From contig NC_091677.1 of NCBI RefSeq assembly GCF_042453785.1, forward strand, positions 19,655,501-19,719,500: DNA of 64,000 bases, read 5' to 3'. Made by a program: the position numbers and the translations under genes. The notes under the pieces are model-generated. The model had not been told where the DNA came from. It saw only the letters and a list, made by a program, of their open reading frames with translations, and did not search any database. The stretch is from Malus domestica (Eukaryota; Streptophyta; Magnoliopsida; Rosales; Rosaceae). Position 1 is the stretch's first letter, and each line of letters begins with the position of its first letter. Below, piece after piece: positions 10,980 through 22,353 of this stretch.

Positions 10980-13398
10980 AAGTCGACGTAATCCGATACT
11001 TTGCACTAACTTCTGAAACGTGTATTTTGATAGAGATTTGGTGAACAAATCTGCCATATTTTCATTAGAACAGATTTGTCTTACTTCAATAACTTTAGCC
11101 TTCTGAAGCTCACGTGCACTAAAAAACTTTGGAGATATGTGTTTAGTTTTTAGTTTTATCGCCCTTAATGAATCCTTCCTTCATTTGGGCAACACATGCT
11201 GCATTATCTTCATGAATGACAGTTGGATTGTCTGTCTTTGAAGTTAGACCACATTAATTCCAAATATGATGGATCATTGATCTTAACCAAGAACATTCAC
11301 GACTTGCTTCATGTAAAGCAAGTATTTCTAAGTGATTGGAAGATGTAGCAACTAATGTTTGCTTTGTTGAGCGCCATGAGATTGTTGTATCTCCATTCTT
11401 GAACACATATCCAGTTTGTGAACGGGCTTTATGCGGATCAAAGAGAAAACCAGCATCTGCATATCCAACAAGGACCTAGTCATTTGTGGAGTTCTTTGAG
11501 TACAAGAGACCCATGTTTGTTGTCCCATGAAGGTATCGCAATACATCTTTGACACCCTTCCAATGACGAATTGTTGGAGCAGAGCTATACCTTACTAACA
11601 AGTTGACTAAAAAAACTATATCTGGTCTAATACATTATGCTAAATACAATAAAGCACTTATTGCACTCAGATATGGTACTTATGGACCAAGGACCAGTTC
11701 ATCATCTTATTTTGGATGGAATGGATCTTTCTTAATGTCCAGAGAACGAACGACCATTAGCGTGCTGAGTGGATAAGCCTTGTCCATACCAAATCGCTTC
11801 AGGATGTTTTTCAATGTAAGCTGATTGGTGAACCAAAATTCCACTAACATAATGCTCGATCTGCAGGCCGAGACAAAATTTCGTTTTTCCAAGGTCTTCA
11901 TTTCAAATTCGCTTTTCAGATATTCAGCAGTTTTATTAAGCTCTTCAGGGGTTCCAACTAGGTTCATATCATCGACATATACTGCCACTATAGCAAATCC
12001 AGAGTTGGATTTCTTAATGAACACACAAGGGCAAATGACATTGTTGATATATCCTTCTTTGATCAAATACTCACTGAGACGATTATACCACATTCGTTTA
12101 GATTGTTTCAGCCCATACAATGATCACCTTAATTTGATCGAGAGCATACTTCGTGATATGTTAGTTGTTTCGGGCGACTTAAGTCCTTCTGGGACTTTCA
12201 TATATATGTCAATATCTAATTCTCCATATAGATATGCGGTGATAACATCTATAAGTCGAATGTCAAGTTTTTCTGAAACCACTAAACTTATTAAGTAACG
12301 GAACATAATTGCGTCCATTACAAGAGAGTATGTCTCCTCATAATCAATTCCAGGTCTTTGCGAAAAACCTTGTGCAATGAGTCGTGCTTTATATCTTGCA
12401 ATCTCGTTTTTCTCATTGCTTTTCCTTGTGAATACCCATTTGTAACCCATGGGGTTTACACCAGGCAGGGTTTGGACTACTGGTCCAAAAACATTTCGCT
12501 TTTCCAAGGAATTTAATTCTGCCTGGATTACATATTTCCACTTAGGCCAATCTTGTCTCTGTTTACATTTATCAACAGAGCGGGGCTCAATATCATCACT
12601 TAATATGATTTCAGTGGCTACTGCAAATGCGAACATATCGTCGATGATTATTTCATTTTGATCCCACAATTCATTAGTACATGCATAATTTATAGAGATT
12701 TCTTTGCTCTCATGTACTGCTGTCTCTTCAGGGACATGTGTCTCATCAAGGACATTTTCTTTTTCCGGAAGTCCAAAATCATGAATTGTAGATTTGTCAT
12801 TCATTCTCTCTTCCTGAATGATTTCATTTGGATTCAGTTGTGCCCTTGTCTTTTTCTTTCGAGGGGCTGAATCTTTTGAACCCGAGGGTCTACCATGCTT
12901 CAGGCATGCACCAGATGAATCAGTCGCTGCCACTTTATTTTGTCCAACAAGGACATCAATCCTTACAGGTGCATTTGCAGCTGGTATATGTGATTTTGTC
13001 ACTTTCATAGCATCATTAAATGCATCTGGCATTTGATTAGTAATGCTTTGAAGATGAACAATCATTTTCACTTCATTTTCAAATTGAGTGCTATGTGGAT
13101 CAAAACGAGACAATATGGGAACAACCCATGTCAGTTCTTTCCGTTCTTCTGGAACGGTCTTTTCTCCCCCTAATGACGAGAAGACTGTCTCATCAAAGTG
13201 ACAATCAATAAAACGAGTTGTAAACATATCACCTGTCAAGGGTTCCAAATATCTTATGATAGATGGTGAATCAAAACCCACATAAATTCTCAGTCTACGC
13301 TGAGGTCCCATTTTAGTGTGTTGCGGGGGTGCAATAGGCACATAAACAGCACAACTAAAAACTTGTAAATGTGAAATGTTTGGCTGATGTCCAAACAC
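10980..13398 (-). pseudogene. Copia integrase end, reverse transcriptase and RNase H
   Basis: The long open piece 13398-12124 starts in the integrase tail (MFGHQPNISHLQVF) and runs into the reverse transcriptase (WKYVIQAELNSLEKRN, YKARLIAQGFSQRPGIDYEE). A TGA at about 12121 interrupts it just before SLYGLKQS. The next piece, 12120-11707, carries the catalytic AVYVDD. RNase H follows at about 11560-10980 in broken frames (GYADAGFLFDPHKA, ATSSNHLEILALHEASRECS, HEDNAACVAQMKEGFIKG). The protein would copy the element's RNA into DNA, but the interruptions rule out a working polyprotein. Confidence 0.9.
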
Positions 13399-13401
13399 AA
13401 G

Positions 13402-13900
13402 TTATACTGAGAAGTATTGGTGGTTGGCTATAGGTCTCAATCGAATCAATGATGCAGCATGTAAGATGGCATATCCCCATGCAGAAACTGGCAATTTTGT
13501 TTTCATGAGCATAGTGCGGGCTATTAACTGCAGCCGCTTGATCAATTCTTCTGCTAGACCATTTTGAGTGTGGACATGAGGAACAGGGTGTTCAACATCA
13601 ATGCCCAATGTCATGCAATAATCATCAAAGGTTTGAGACGTAAATTCACCAGCATTATCAAGTCGGATTGACTTAATGGGATAATCTGGGAACTATGCTC
13701 GTAACTTAATTATCTGAGCAAGAAGTCTCGCATAAGCTACATTTCAAGTAGATAAGAGACAAACATGTGACCATCTGGTAGATGCATCAACCAAAATCAT
13801 AAAATATCGAAATGGTCCATAGGATGGCTGAATATGTCCACAAATATCACCTTGAATTCTTTGCAAAAATGATGGGGTATCCATTTAAACGTACGTCTTT
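13402..13900 (-). pseudogene. Copia integrase catalytic core
   Basis: Minus-strand reading gives FPDYPIKSIRLDNAGEFTSQ with one catalytic Asp, then HTQNGLAEELIKRLQLIART with the catalytic Glu. A TAG at about 13696 stands where the family has Gln (RAQFPDYP), and a stop after YFSV near 13402 separates it from the following pol piece. Upstream integrase sequence is in other frames. Confidence 0.85.
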
Positions 13901-13966
13901 GAAACTCAACAAATTTCGAGTAGATCGAGTAGCGTACAATGCATTCTATATGGACAATATTGTTCC

Positions 13967-14172
13967 ATTTGGAAACATAATATGGGTTTTCCCTGAGCCT
14001 TCAATTACATCTGAAGGTCCTAATATTGTTGTTAACCTTTCTTTTGTAAGCATCAATCTTGAGAAATACATTTGGAAACATAATATGGGTTTTCCCTGAG
14101 CCTTCAATTACATCTGAAGGTCCTAATATTGTTGTTAACCTTTCTTTTGTAAGCATCAATCTTGAGAAATAC
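13967..14172 (-). repeat. Identical 103-bp tandem duplication inside copia pol
   Basis: Bases 13967-14069 and 14070-14172 are identical by eye over 103 bases (each starts ATTTGGAAACATAATATGG). 103 is not a multiple of three, so the duplication shifts the frame in the protease/pre-integrase region. Identity in an otherwise decayed element suggests it is recent. Confidence 0.9.
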
Positions 14173-14402
14173 TTTCAATCTCGAATGATTGTATGCATAG
14201 TTGCACAGTCTGCAAGACAAATATCTTTGCCAATTCTCATGTTTTGAGAATGACCATAGTTTTTATCCATGCTCTCTGAGTAAGGGAATCAGAGTTAAAA
14301 GCAAGTTATAACAGGAAATTTACATGCCACTTTTATTGAATCTGAAATGCTAGTTTTAAACTACAAGTTCAGCATAATAAAAGTACATCAAACATAAACA
14401 AT

Positions 14403-15454
14403 TCAGTCGGATCGGTATACTTCATTTCCTTTTTCCACAACAAAGTCTGAAACATCTAGCTGGGTTGTGTTCAACTGCCCTGATAAGTCACACATTGGAT
14501 CAGGTATATCCATTGGTTTAGCCTGGTCGAGAAAATTAGTCTCGACACCCTTCTCCTTGAGGGATGCTTGATATAGATCTACCTGATGTTTTGGGGTATA
14601 ACAAGTACGTGCCCAATGCCCATTGCCACCACACCTATGGCAGGCTTCTTCAGAGTTCTTAGGAGCATTGTTCATGTGAGCTTTGCCTTTATGGCGATTC
14701 ACATTTTTAAAGCTCGGGCCTGAATTTTGCCTTAGAACCTGGTTGTGAAACTGACCACTATGGTTCTTGCCTTTCCTATTCCACCAACCTCGCTTGTGGC
14801 CACGTCTTTGTTTATGATTATCATCACCAGAGGATGTGGCGTTCACTTCGAGGGAAGCAGCATTCACTTTTGGGAATGGTGCAGATCCAGTAGGTCGGGA
14901 ATGATGATTTTTCATCAGGAGCTCATTGTTCTGTTTAGCTACCAGGAGCACAGATATCAGTTGGTTGTATTCAGTGAAGCCTCGAGCTCTATACTATTGC
15001 TGCAAGAGCACGTTTGAGGCATGAAATGTGCTGAAAGTCTTTTCTAGCAAATCTTCCTCAGTAATAGTATCCCACATAGCTTCATCTGAGATGTAATTTT
15101 GAACAACGCAGAATTGTACTCTACCACTAACTTGAAATCCTAGATCCTTAGGTGAGTCCACTCATAGCGAGCCCTTGGAAGAATCACCATTGTCTGGTGT
15201 CTGTTTCTCAAGGTCTTCCAGAGAGCTAACGGATCTTCAACCGTTAAATACTCGCTCTTTAGTCTCTCATCAAGATGGCGACGAATAAAGATCATGGCCT
15301 TCGCCCGATCTTGAGAGGATGAGTTGTTCTCTTCCCTGATGGTATCTCCAAGATTCCCTGCTTCCATATGGATCTTGGTATCCAGTACCCAGGTAAGATA
15401 GTTCTTCCCGTTAATGTCCAAGGCAGCATAATTAAGCTTTGCCAAGTTCGCCAT
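14403..15454 (-). pseudogene. Copia gag with CCHC zinc knuckle
   Basis: Start at MANLAKLNYAALDINGKNYL (ATG 15454-15452); the in-frame upstream Met at 15496 lies in leader-like sequence. The N-terminal part (LTWVLDTKIHMEAG, FIRRHLDERLKSEYL) is typical of copia gag. The C-terminal part holds CHRCGGNGHWARTC, a CX2CX4HX4C zinc knuckle, after a basic stretch (HKQRRGHKRGWWNRKGK). Stops interrupt it after WTHLRI (15140) and at a TAG near 14996, where QQQYRERGFTEYNQL would be expected. It would form the virus-like particle shell and bind the RNA. Confidence 0.88.
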
Positions 15455-15659
15455 TTTCTTTTCTAAAAGAAAAATGAGATATGTAAAATCGTACAATAAT
15501 ATGTATTCCTAGAGGAATATAGTGTTAGAACTTCTAGTTCTTACAATTTTTTTATCTTCCGGCCAAAATGATAAGCACTCGAAACTTCTGGCTCGAGATT
15601 TTTAGGGTGAATGAGGAGGGCAATTGTACCACATCATTCTCATTGAAATAATATAATAT

Positions 15660-15940
15660 TAAATGGGCGATTATTCCGCACCACTCAAGTAGCAGGAAAA
15701 ATTTAAATACACAGAGCAGGGTGGGCGATTATACCGCACCACCTTAAATTGCAATGAAATTAAACAGTAGGCAAATGTAAATATGCAGGGTAGGATAGGC
15801 GATAATACCGCTCCACCTAAAATTGCAGTAAAATTAGATATGTAGTCCAAGATAGGCGATGATACCGCACCATCTTGGATCGCAGTAAGATTACATTTGC
15901 AGTTCAAGATGGGCGGTTGTACGACACCATCTTGGATTGT
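15660..15940 (-). repeat. Five diverged leader repeats of the copia element
   Basis: The motif (G/A)GGCGATNATACCGCACCA recurs at about 15664, 15723, 15798, 15855 and 15911, with spacing of roughly 57-75 bp and A/T-rich filler containing TTGCAGTAAAATTA. The array lies between the primer-binding site and gag. Confidence 0.8.
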
Positions 15941-16187
15941 AGTAAAATTAATATAAATACTGGGTTAGTAATCAAGATCTACACCAAACAAGAAATCAAA
16001 GATATATGTAACTGTTAAGTTGAAAACTAAAAGCAGGCATGGAGCAAACAGTTCGTCGCGAGGGTATATCGTGCAGTTGAGGCAGATGAAGAAGATAAAC
16101 AGTAAAAACCTTTGAGGAAATATTTTTTCTTTCGGCGAAGAGAAATGATTTCTTTCGGCAAAGAGGAATGAGGAATAGTTATATTTA

Positions 16188-16202
16188 GAGAGTCTGATAA
16201 CG
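16188..16202 (-). other. Copia primer-binding site
   Basis: Directly inside the 5' LTR the minus strand reads CGTTATCAGACTCTC. This resembles the initiator tRNA-Met complement TGGTATCAGAGC used by most copia elements, with mismatches at both ends. Confidence 0.65.
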
Positions 16203-16500
16203 TGTTATAAATATATAAAAGTTAGAGAGATAACCTTTTTAGTGAATGTAGTGAAGCAGGTGTAAAATGTCACATTAAAATTATAGCACAAGAGGATAAC
16301 AAATAAAAGACGGAGGAATAGATGATGTCTTTTTTTCTTTCTGTCTATATATATATTGATGCATTAATTATACATTGAAAATTTATAGTACCATTTTGGA
16401 AAATATGATCTCCTGCATCCCTAAAGTCAATTTCAATCAGTATGGGCATTGAAAATGCGTGTGTGTGCGGGCATTCATAACAATGCCAACGTTTTCAACA
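16203..16500 (-). repeat. Copia 5' LTR (298 bp)
   Basis: Begins TGTTATAAATAT and ends TTTTCAACA on the plus strand. Read in the element's direction it opens TGTTGAAAACG and ends ATTTATAACA. It is about 50 bp shorter than the left LTR because of one internal deletion. Confidence 0.93.
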
Positions 16501-16798
16501 AACTAAGCAATTTTGTATAATATTTTTGGGTGCTTTTTCCTTTTGTTTCTCTAGTCAATGATTCGTTGTAATTTGAAAGGCTTAAAACGTTTTTAGATAA
16601 CTAAAAAACACTTCTAGTAATGTTGTACAACAAATTTTAAAAATACTTCTAAATTTTTTAGCAAAAAAATTGCTTTAAAATGATTTCCAATAAAAAAAAA
16701 ATCTTACTTCAAATGAAAAACTTATGAATAAAAGCGTTTCTAAGTAAGTATTTTCAACAGCACTTATGTAAATTTGTGAGGGATCATGCATATTTTTA

Positions 16799-16964
16799 TT
16801 TTTTTTGGACAAACAATATTATTTACACTAAGTGGGAGGGGTAGGCTAAACCTTACAATGGGCTAGCAATAATGTTGTTCAAATTCATCTTTGGCGAGAA
16901 TCGAACCTAAGACCTCTCACTTACAAGTAAAGATGAATACAACTATACCTTAGTACTAAGTGAC
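16799..16964 (-). mobile_element. tRNA-derived SINE
   Basis: On the minus strand there is an A-box-like AGGTATAGTTG followed about 35 bases later by a perfect B box within GGTTCGATTCTC, then a body ending in a poly(A) tract (poly(T) at about 16799-16806 on the plus strand). This is the layout of a polymerase III SINE. A second copy is at 43937-44580. Target-site duplication could not be fixed. Confidence 0.7.
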
Positions 16965-17137
16965 AAGAGAAGTTTGTCCTTGTTCAAAAAATGGGATTAC
17001 TTATGGGACTCATTCTATACCAAGTTCAATGATTCAAACCATCTATATTGTAATTCTTGATTCATAGATCATTCTTACAAAAATTCAATTCAATCTGAAA
17101 CTGTTTGCCCACTTAATTATCACAATAAAATATCGAT

Positions 17138-18973
17138 GTTTCCGACACACCCCGGCCCAGAATGTCCACTAGGCCGGGGATTAGAAGGGACTGCTAATCG
17201 ACTCAAATTAAACTCAATTACACTTAACTAGACTTAAAAATACTAAACTAAACTCATATGACTAAAGGCTAACTCAAACTACTCAAAACTACACAAAACA
17301 AACAAATTGACTCAAAACTAACACTAAGGATGACTTTGGACAAAATTTGAACTAAAAAGACTCAAAACACTAAAAAGAAACCAGTTTTGGACAGATTCTA
17401 ACTAAAAACACAAAATATAAAGGGGGAGTTGGTTTTTGACAAATTTAAGACTGAAACTAAATAGATTTAAAACTTTAAATAACTTTGGACGAAATTGATG
17501 ATTTAAAGGGTGAATGTCTAGCTAGAGGGTCCTTCTCCACACATGACACATATGCATACAAATCGATTTCCAGTTATTCTTCCTATAAACCATGAATGAC
17601 AACGCCCCAGATTAACCATGAACAACACTAATTAACCCTCAGATTTTCCTAAAGATCATTAAGTTCTATGAAAATCATAAGCATTGACAAGACATTCGTA
17701 ACTATGAACAGCATGATACTCCTGCCTGGAATTTTACTTAACACAATCATGACCAGTGACCTCCACAATTTATAAATATAAGTTCATAACTATTAGGTGA
17801 AACTCCCTTATATTTTAGCATCAAATTCATGCATGCAAACTAAGTGTGCACCCTTAATCAACATACAAGAATAAGTTCTGAATTAAACAGTTAAGCAATT
17901 CGGGAAGATCCATAAGTTGGATTCCCAATCCGTAAGTTTCTAATATCCTCAAATATTACGTACTATAATGAATTAAAGTTTGATGACGATCCAACGGTCA
18001 GATCGTCAATTCATATAAGGATTAAGTGGCGGTCTCTATCAAAACTATGTTCAAATAATGAGATTTCATCAATCGGACTTCACCTGTGGAATTGGGGTAT
18101 CAAACTTAGCTTAGGAAGGTTAACGGGTGCCTTGACCCACGCACCACCGCACAGGGCGGTCGACCACCCCGACTTGCTGGAAAAATCAAATATTTCTAAA
18201 AATTATCAAATTTCACAGAAATGAAGATTTCAATGAGTTGAGCAAGTTTTATACCTGTAGCCAAGTCCAATTTGGCTAGAAAAAGCCTCAAATTACCACG
18301 AACCCGTCGGAAACCCTAGAAGGGTAGTTCGTATTTGACTTCTCCGGCGTTCCAACGCCCCCTATCACTGGTTGGGTCTTGTTCCTGGGTCCAAGGGGAG
18401 TTGATTAAGGATAGTGGTGGGTGATGAAACTCGCTAGATTTGAGGAATCACCGTCGAGCACCTCAGGTGCTCAGGTGAGGTTCTACACGGTTTTGGACCT
18501 AAAAACCTTCGAATTTGGGTGGAGATGGTAGAGGGAAGGTTGTGGAAGAGGTTGCAGGTGGAGGATGATGGTGGTTCGACGGGAAGAATGGTGAAAATCG
18601 CCAGAATAGAGTCGGGTTGGTGCACGGGCGACGGGAAGAGAAGGCTGGGAGCTTTATCTCCCCTCTCCTAATTGGGTATCTTTCTCTCCTCTAATTTCTG
18701 ATTAGTCATTCCCCCTTTAATTTGATTGGTTACAATTCCCAAAACTAAAATTTGAGTAAACAATTTCAAACGTCTATAACTATACCGTTACAATCCGGAA
18801 TTGCAAACAGTTTTCGCTTATGCGTTCGTAGCTTCAAGATCTATTCAGAAACATTAATTATGACTTCGAATGGTCAACAAAAGTCAGACATTCCCGCCTC
18901 CAAGGGTATTTTCGTAAAATCACTATTTTAAAATTTATAAAACTTAAAATCAGGGACGGGTTGTCACAGTTTC
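17138..18973 (-). mobile_element. LTR-type element (solo LTR or non-autonomous), 5-bp duplication
   Basis: The interval 17143-18968 (1826 bp) is flanked by GTTTC at 17138-17142 and 18969-18973. Its right end is GGGACGGGTTGTCACA and its left end CGACACACCCCGGCC, so on the minus strand it starts TGTGACAACCCGTCCC and ends GGGTGTGTCG (a mutated CA end). No gag or pol is visible. A short palindrome-like GGCCGGGG/CCCCGGCC lies near 17151-17179. The middle shares a long block with 32213-33628. Confidence 0.75.
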
Positions 18974-19223
18974 TCAAACCCTATGGTTCATCAATTTCTG
19001 TAAACTCAATTTGATGCCTCAAATATTACTAATTTGGCTAATATTTAGTCTTTGCAATCTTGACATCAAAATAGTACTCTCCCTATTCACGCAACGCAAC
19101 CAAAAGGTTTTGCCAAATGAAAATTTTGTATAGTTTTATATTTTCTGTAAACAATGACTCTGATAAATAACTCTTAAAAGAATTAAAAAATAATATATAT
19201 ATTAAAAATGGCTAATTAATTGA
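18974..19223. other. AT-rich 3' flank of the phospholipase D gene
   Basis: No gene. It should contain the phospholipase D 3' UTR; several AATAAA-like stretches exist on the minus strand but none could be chosen. Confidence 0.4.
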
Positions 19224-22200
19224 CTATGTAGTAAATATTGGTGGGATCACTTTTGATCTCTTGCCCTTCACCATAGAATTTGTATCTGGAAAATGATCAC
19301 CACTACCTTCCACAAGGTCCTCAACATATCCTTCCTCTGTTATATTTATGGGGTATGTCACAAGATGAACACCTTCCATGTCGATCACTTCTTCTCCACT
19401 GTAAATTTTCCACATCCGATCTCCGATAAAACGCATCGTCTGCACGCATTCCAAGCTTTCAGGATGCTTGAACAATTCTTTGGCACGACCTGTGTGTTCA
19501 TACCATAATGACATCCGGTATGCTCCAATGTCGCCTCTCGAGCTCCCCATCGTCTTGTTATCGCCATTGTCGGACTGGTAGCATCCAATTGCGATCTCAG
19601 TGTCTCGGTGTCCATCCATGGATCTTTGGTTTATGTTTGCTGATCCTATGATAAGGTATGCATCGTCCACTAGAACATAGTAGGCACCACAACAAAGAGA
19701 AATTACGTTAATAATTTAAGTTTCTTAGATCACATTATTAAATGTACCATATTATAGATAATATCTCTAATAGAAGCCGGACTATATATAGGATTACTCA
19801 ACTTTAAGTTGACGAAAAAGTAGAAATTGGAATCAATTAATAAGTAACGGTGCATGTATTATGTTTACTAATCAAATTAATGATTGTGTTTCTCACAAAA
19901 TTGTAAACTACGTGAATCTAATAGTAGGTTTTCACTTCTGTAGGAGATGCGGCCAATTGGTAAATACGATATATATAACTATTTAAAAATAATAAATATT
20001 GAAATTTATATACATACCTATCATGAGCTTGGAGTGAACATAGACCATGAACCTCCTATGCTTTTGTGCATTCCAATATTGTGTTGCATGATAAGGAGAT
20101 TGAGGGGGAACAAACTCCCCTTGGATCTCAACTTCTCTATTGGCAAGGCAATAGAAGTTCAAATAGTCTCTCGGGTGATGCCCTTCAACCCCACTTTCTT
20201 TTATGGCTTCTCCAACCAATTTATACATCATTGACATCGTCTCTCTAGTCCAATGAAGTATATCCTGCACAGATTCACTCTCAGGTAACCCTTCTGGCCA
20301 CATCGGAATCACAATATACACTGCAAACCTCTCCTTTGCTTTGATCTTATGGACCACTTTTAGTGCAATTTCAACGGGGATCAAGTTTCTACATCCACAA
20401 TGCTGATCGTTCTCCCACAGATAGCACCCTCCCATGAAATACTGGTTCTCGATGTATAGAAACTTATCGGCGCTCCTAATTGCTTCAACGTAGGCGTCGT
20501 GAATGCTATGCTCCACGGTTAGGTTTTGAAACAATTGGCCTGCTGAAACATTGTCAATTGACCTAAGAACTTGAACATTCCAGCCCCTCTCAGAGGGTTT
20601 ACTTGCATAAGTCTGTTGAAAGAGGCTTGTTAAGGTGATAGAAGGGACCAATAAAGAGGGATCACATTGCTTAGTCCATCGTTGCTCGAAATTTGTTAGT
20701 ACATCCCAAGCAGCCTCACCGGTTATACAAGCGTGAGCATCATGCCACGGCGTTCTAGGCCCTCCTCTCTGAAGGCTAGCCCCGGAAATGTTGGTCTGGT
20801 AGAAATCAGCACAATGTGATTCTGTATTGAGGGTTTGAAACAACGAATGTTGCTCTGTGTCGTAGCGCCCATCGCAAAGATCTAGACCCCCAACAAAGCT
20901 CATGATTTCTCTGTCACTTGCACTGGTGCTAGATTTGATGTCTACAGTTATGGTTTTCTGATGGTGAGAGAAGATTGTGGGAAACTTGTGGTGCAATCTA
21001 GGGCACAATTTGCATATCACTTTGGTGTGTGCAAAGTAACAAAATGCATCTTCATCATGTGTTCCCATTATTCCTTTGTTCTTGATGATTTTCAAAGAAG
21101 TTTCATCATTCCAAAGCATTACTCTCACTGCCACACCTTCCTCAGCCTTCTGCTTTAGTAATTCACCGAGCTTCACCCCTCGCGCACGCAGGTTGTCTGT
21201 TTGAAGATCCCTGACCTAATTAAGAGCACAATATTAGGCTCCGGAAAACAAAAGACACAGTAATAATTTATAGCTTTTGAAATTCTACTTACCAGAACCA
21301 TTTTAGGATTGAAAGACCAGCCCGCAATGTAAATCAAATGTGTTGCCCCCTCAATGGCTGTGTAAACATTTTCCCATAGTCTTCTCGGAGTCCCACAGAA
21401 CTCCGGCGTAGGGTTGAAAGTTGAGCAATGGTGAGCATCTTGATAAAGAGTGACATGGCTGTTGGATCTTTGTGGAAATGATGCATTCCTCAGCCCCTTG
21501 AATCCACCATTATCAGTTATTGTCCCCCAAGTTGGTTCGAACTGCACAGGCTTAAACCATAACATGAACCGGAGCTTGAGTTCTGGATTTGGCTTCCCAT
21601 TTTCGATTACAAGAGGGAGGAAACCGTTGATAAAACTTGCTTCGTTTAGTATCTCATGTGCCTGAATTTGAAATTTTCCCAAGATGGAGCACTTTGTTTT
21701 CATGGTAATGGTAATGGTCGAATCAGGCGGATAAGCACAAGGGATTTGAAAGGTTTGGTTCCACACACGGTCTCGTTCATGGGTCGTCTTTGCTACTTTC
21801 TTGTTGTCTATTTTGATGGTCACATATGCAGGCTTCCCAGTGGCAAAAATACACTGCAAAACAAGATTTCCACACAATTTTCCGTTAGAGCAAAAACCCA
21901 ACTCTTTGAGTTTGAGACAACAAATGGTAAAGGAATGATAAATTAGCCTTCTACCTCTTGCATGTATAATGCATTGGAAACTTATAATAATCAATAGCTA
22001 CACGGTAAACAACTATATGTAAAACATGACGGTTTTCTCTACCGGTACTACTTTACTAGAGGAGGTGTGTGCTGAGTCAAATCTCATGAACGATAGTTGC
22101 TGATAAAATTGTAAACATACAAAAAAATGACAACGATAGCTGGCTTGTGACAATACTTACATTGAAGGGGAATGGTGGTGGTGAGTAAGGTGTGGCATGG

Positions 22201-22253
22201 AAGATGTTAGCTTCAAGAGTTCCATGGAGAAACTTATGTACTTTTCCCTCCAT
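19224..22253 (-). CDS. PLDALPHA4: Phospholipase D, alpha-4/epsilon type
   Basis: Hydrolyses membrane phospholipids such as phosphatidylcholine to phosphatidic acid; the Arabidopsis PLD-epsilon/alpha-4 acts at the plasma membrane in nitrogen and growth responses. Four coding exons join in frame: 22253-22161, 21853-21293, 21215-20018, 19669-19224, giving 765 residues, the usual family size. An N-terminal C2 domain occupies about residues 1-150. HKD motif 1 is HQKTITVD (His303). HKD motif 2, HSKLMIVD (His612), is split by the last intron between Ile and Val. The conserved IENQYFMG and SANINQRSMDG are present, and the C-terminus PPIFTT is typical of alpha-class PLDs. The start is MEGKVHKFLHG; the in-frame extension upstream only translates a GA microsatellite. 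The alpha-4/epsilon subclass call rests on length and N-terminal similarity. Confidence 0.9.
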
Positions 22254-22277
22254 AGCTTTCGCCTTCAAAACAATCTG

Positions 22278-22281
<4 letters not shown>

Positions 22282-22326
<45 letters not shown>
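22282..22326. repeat. GA microsatellite in the phospholipase D 5' UTR
   Basis: About 22 uninterrupted GA units, 30 bp upstream of the start codon on the minus strand (CT in the mRNA). Such tracts are common in plant 5' UTRs. Confidence 0.9.
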
Positions 22327-22330
<4 letters not shown>

Positions 22331-22353
22331 TCAATTAGTTTCGTGTGTGTTTG

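Larger units (their letters stand above)
10341..16505 (-). mobile_element. Complete but inactivated Ty1/copia LTR retrotransposon with target-site duplication
   Basis: The element proper is 10346-16500 (6155 bp), flanked by the 5-bp duplication AACTA at 10341-10345 and 16501-16505. On the minus strand the order is 5' LTR, primer-binding site, repeat-bearing leader, gag with a CCHC knuckle, protease region, integrase, reverse transcriptase, RNase H, purine tract, 3' LTR. Integrase before reverse transcriptase identifies copia. The coding part is broken by stops and frameshifts: a TAG in gag, a TAG before the integrase LDNAGEF block, a TGA before SLYGLKQS, and a 103-bp tandem duplication. Recognisable LTRs and duplication show an insertion that has since decayed in place. 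Confidence 0.93.

Noticed and set aside
11825..12298. 157-residue plus-strand frame
   Set aside because: Antisense shadow of the copia reverse transcriptase.
18434..18625. 63-residue minus-strand frame in the LTR-like element
   Set aside because: Non-conserved Pro/Ser/Thr-rich frame within repeat DNA; no retrotransposon domain.
22077..22334. An earlier in-frame start for phospholipase D giving a Leu-Ser repeat N-terminus
   Set aside because: The extension is only a translation of the GA microsatellite in the 5' UTR; MEGKVHKFLHG at 22253 matches the family start.
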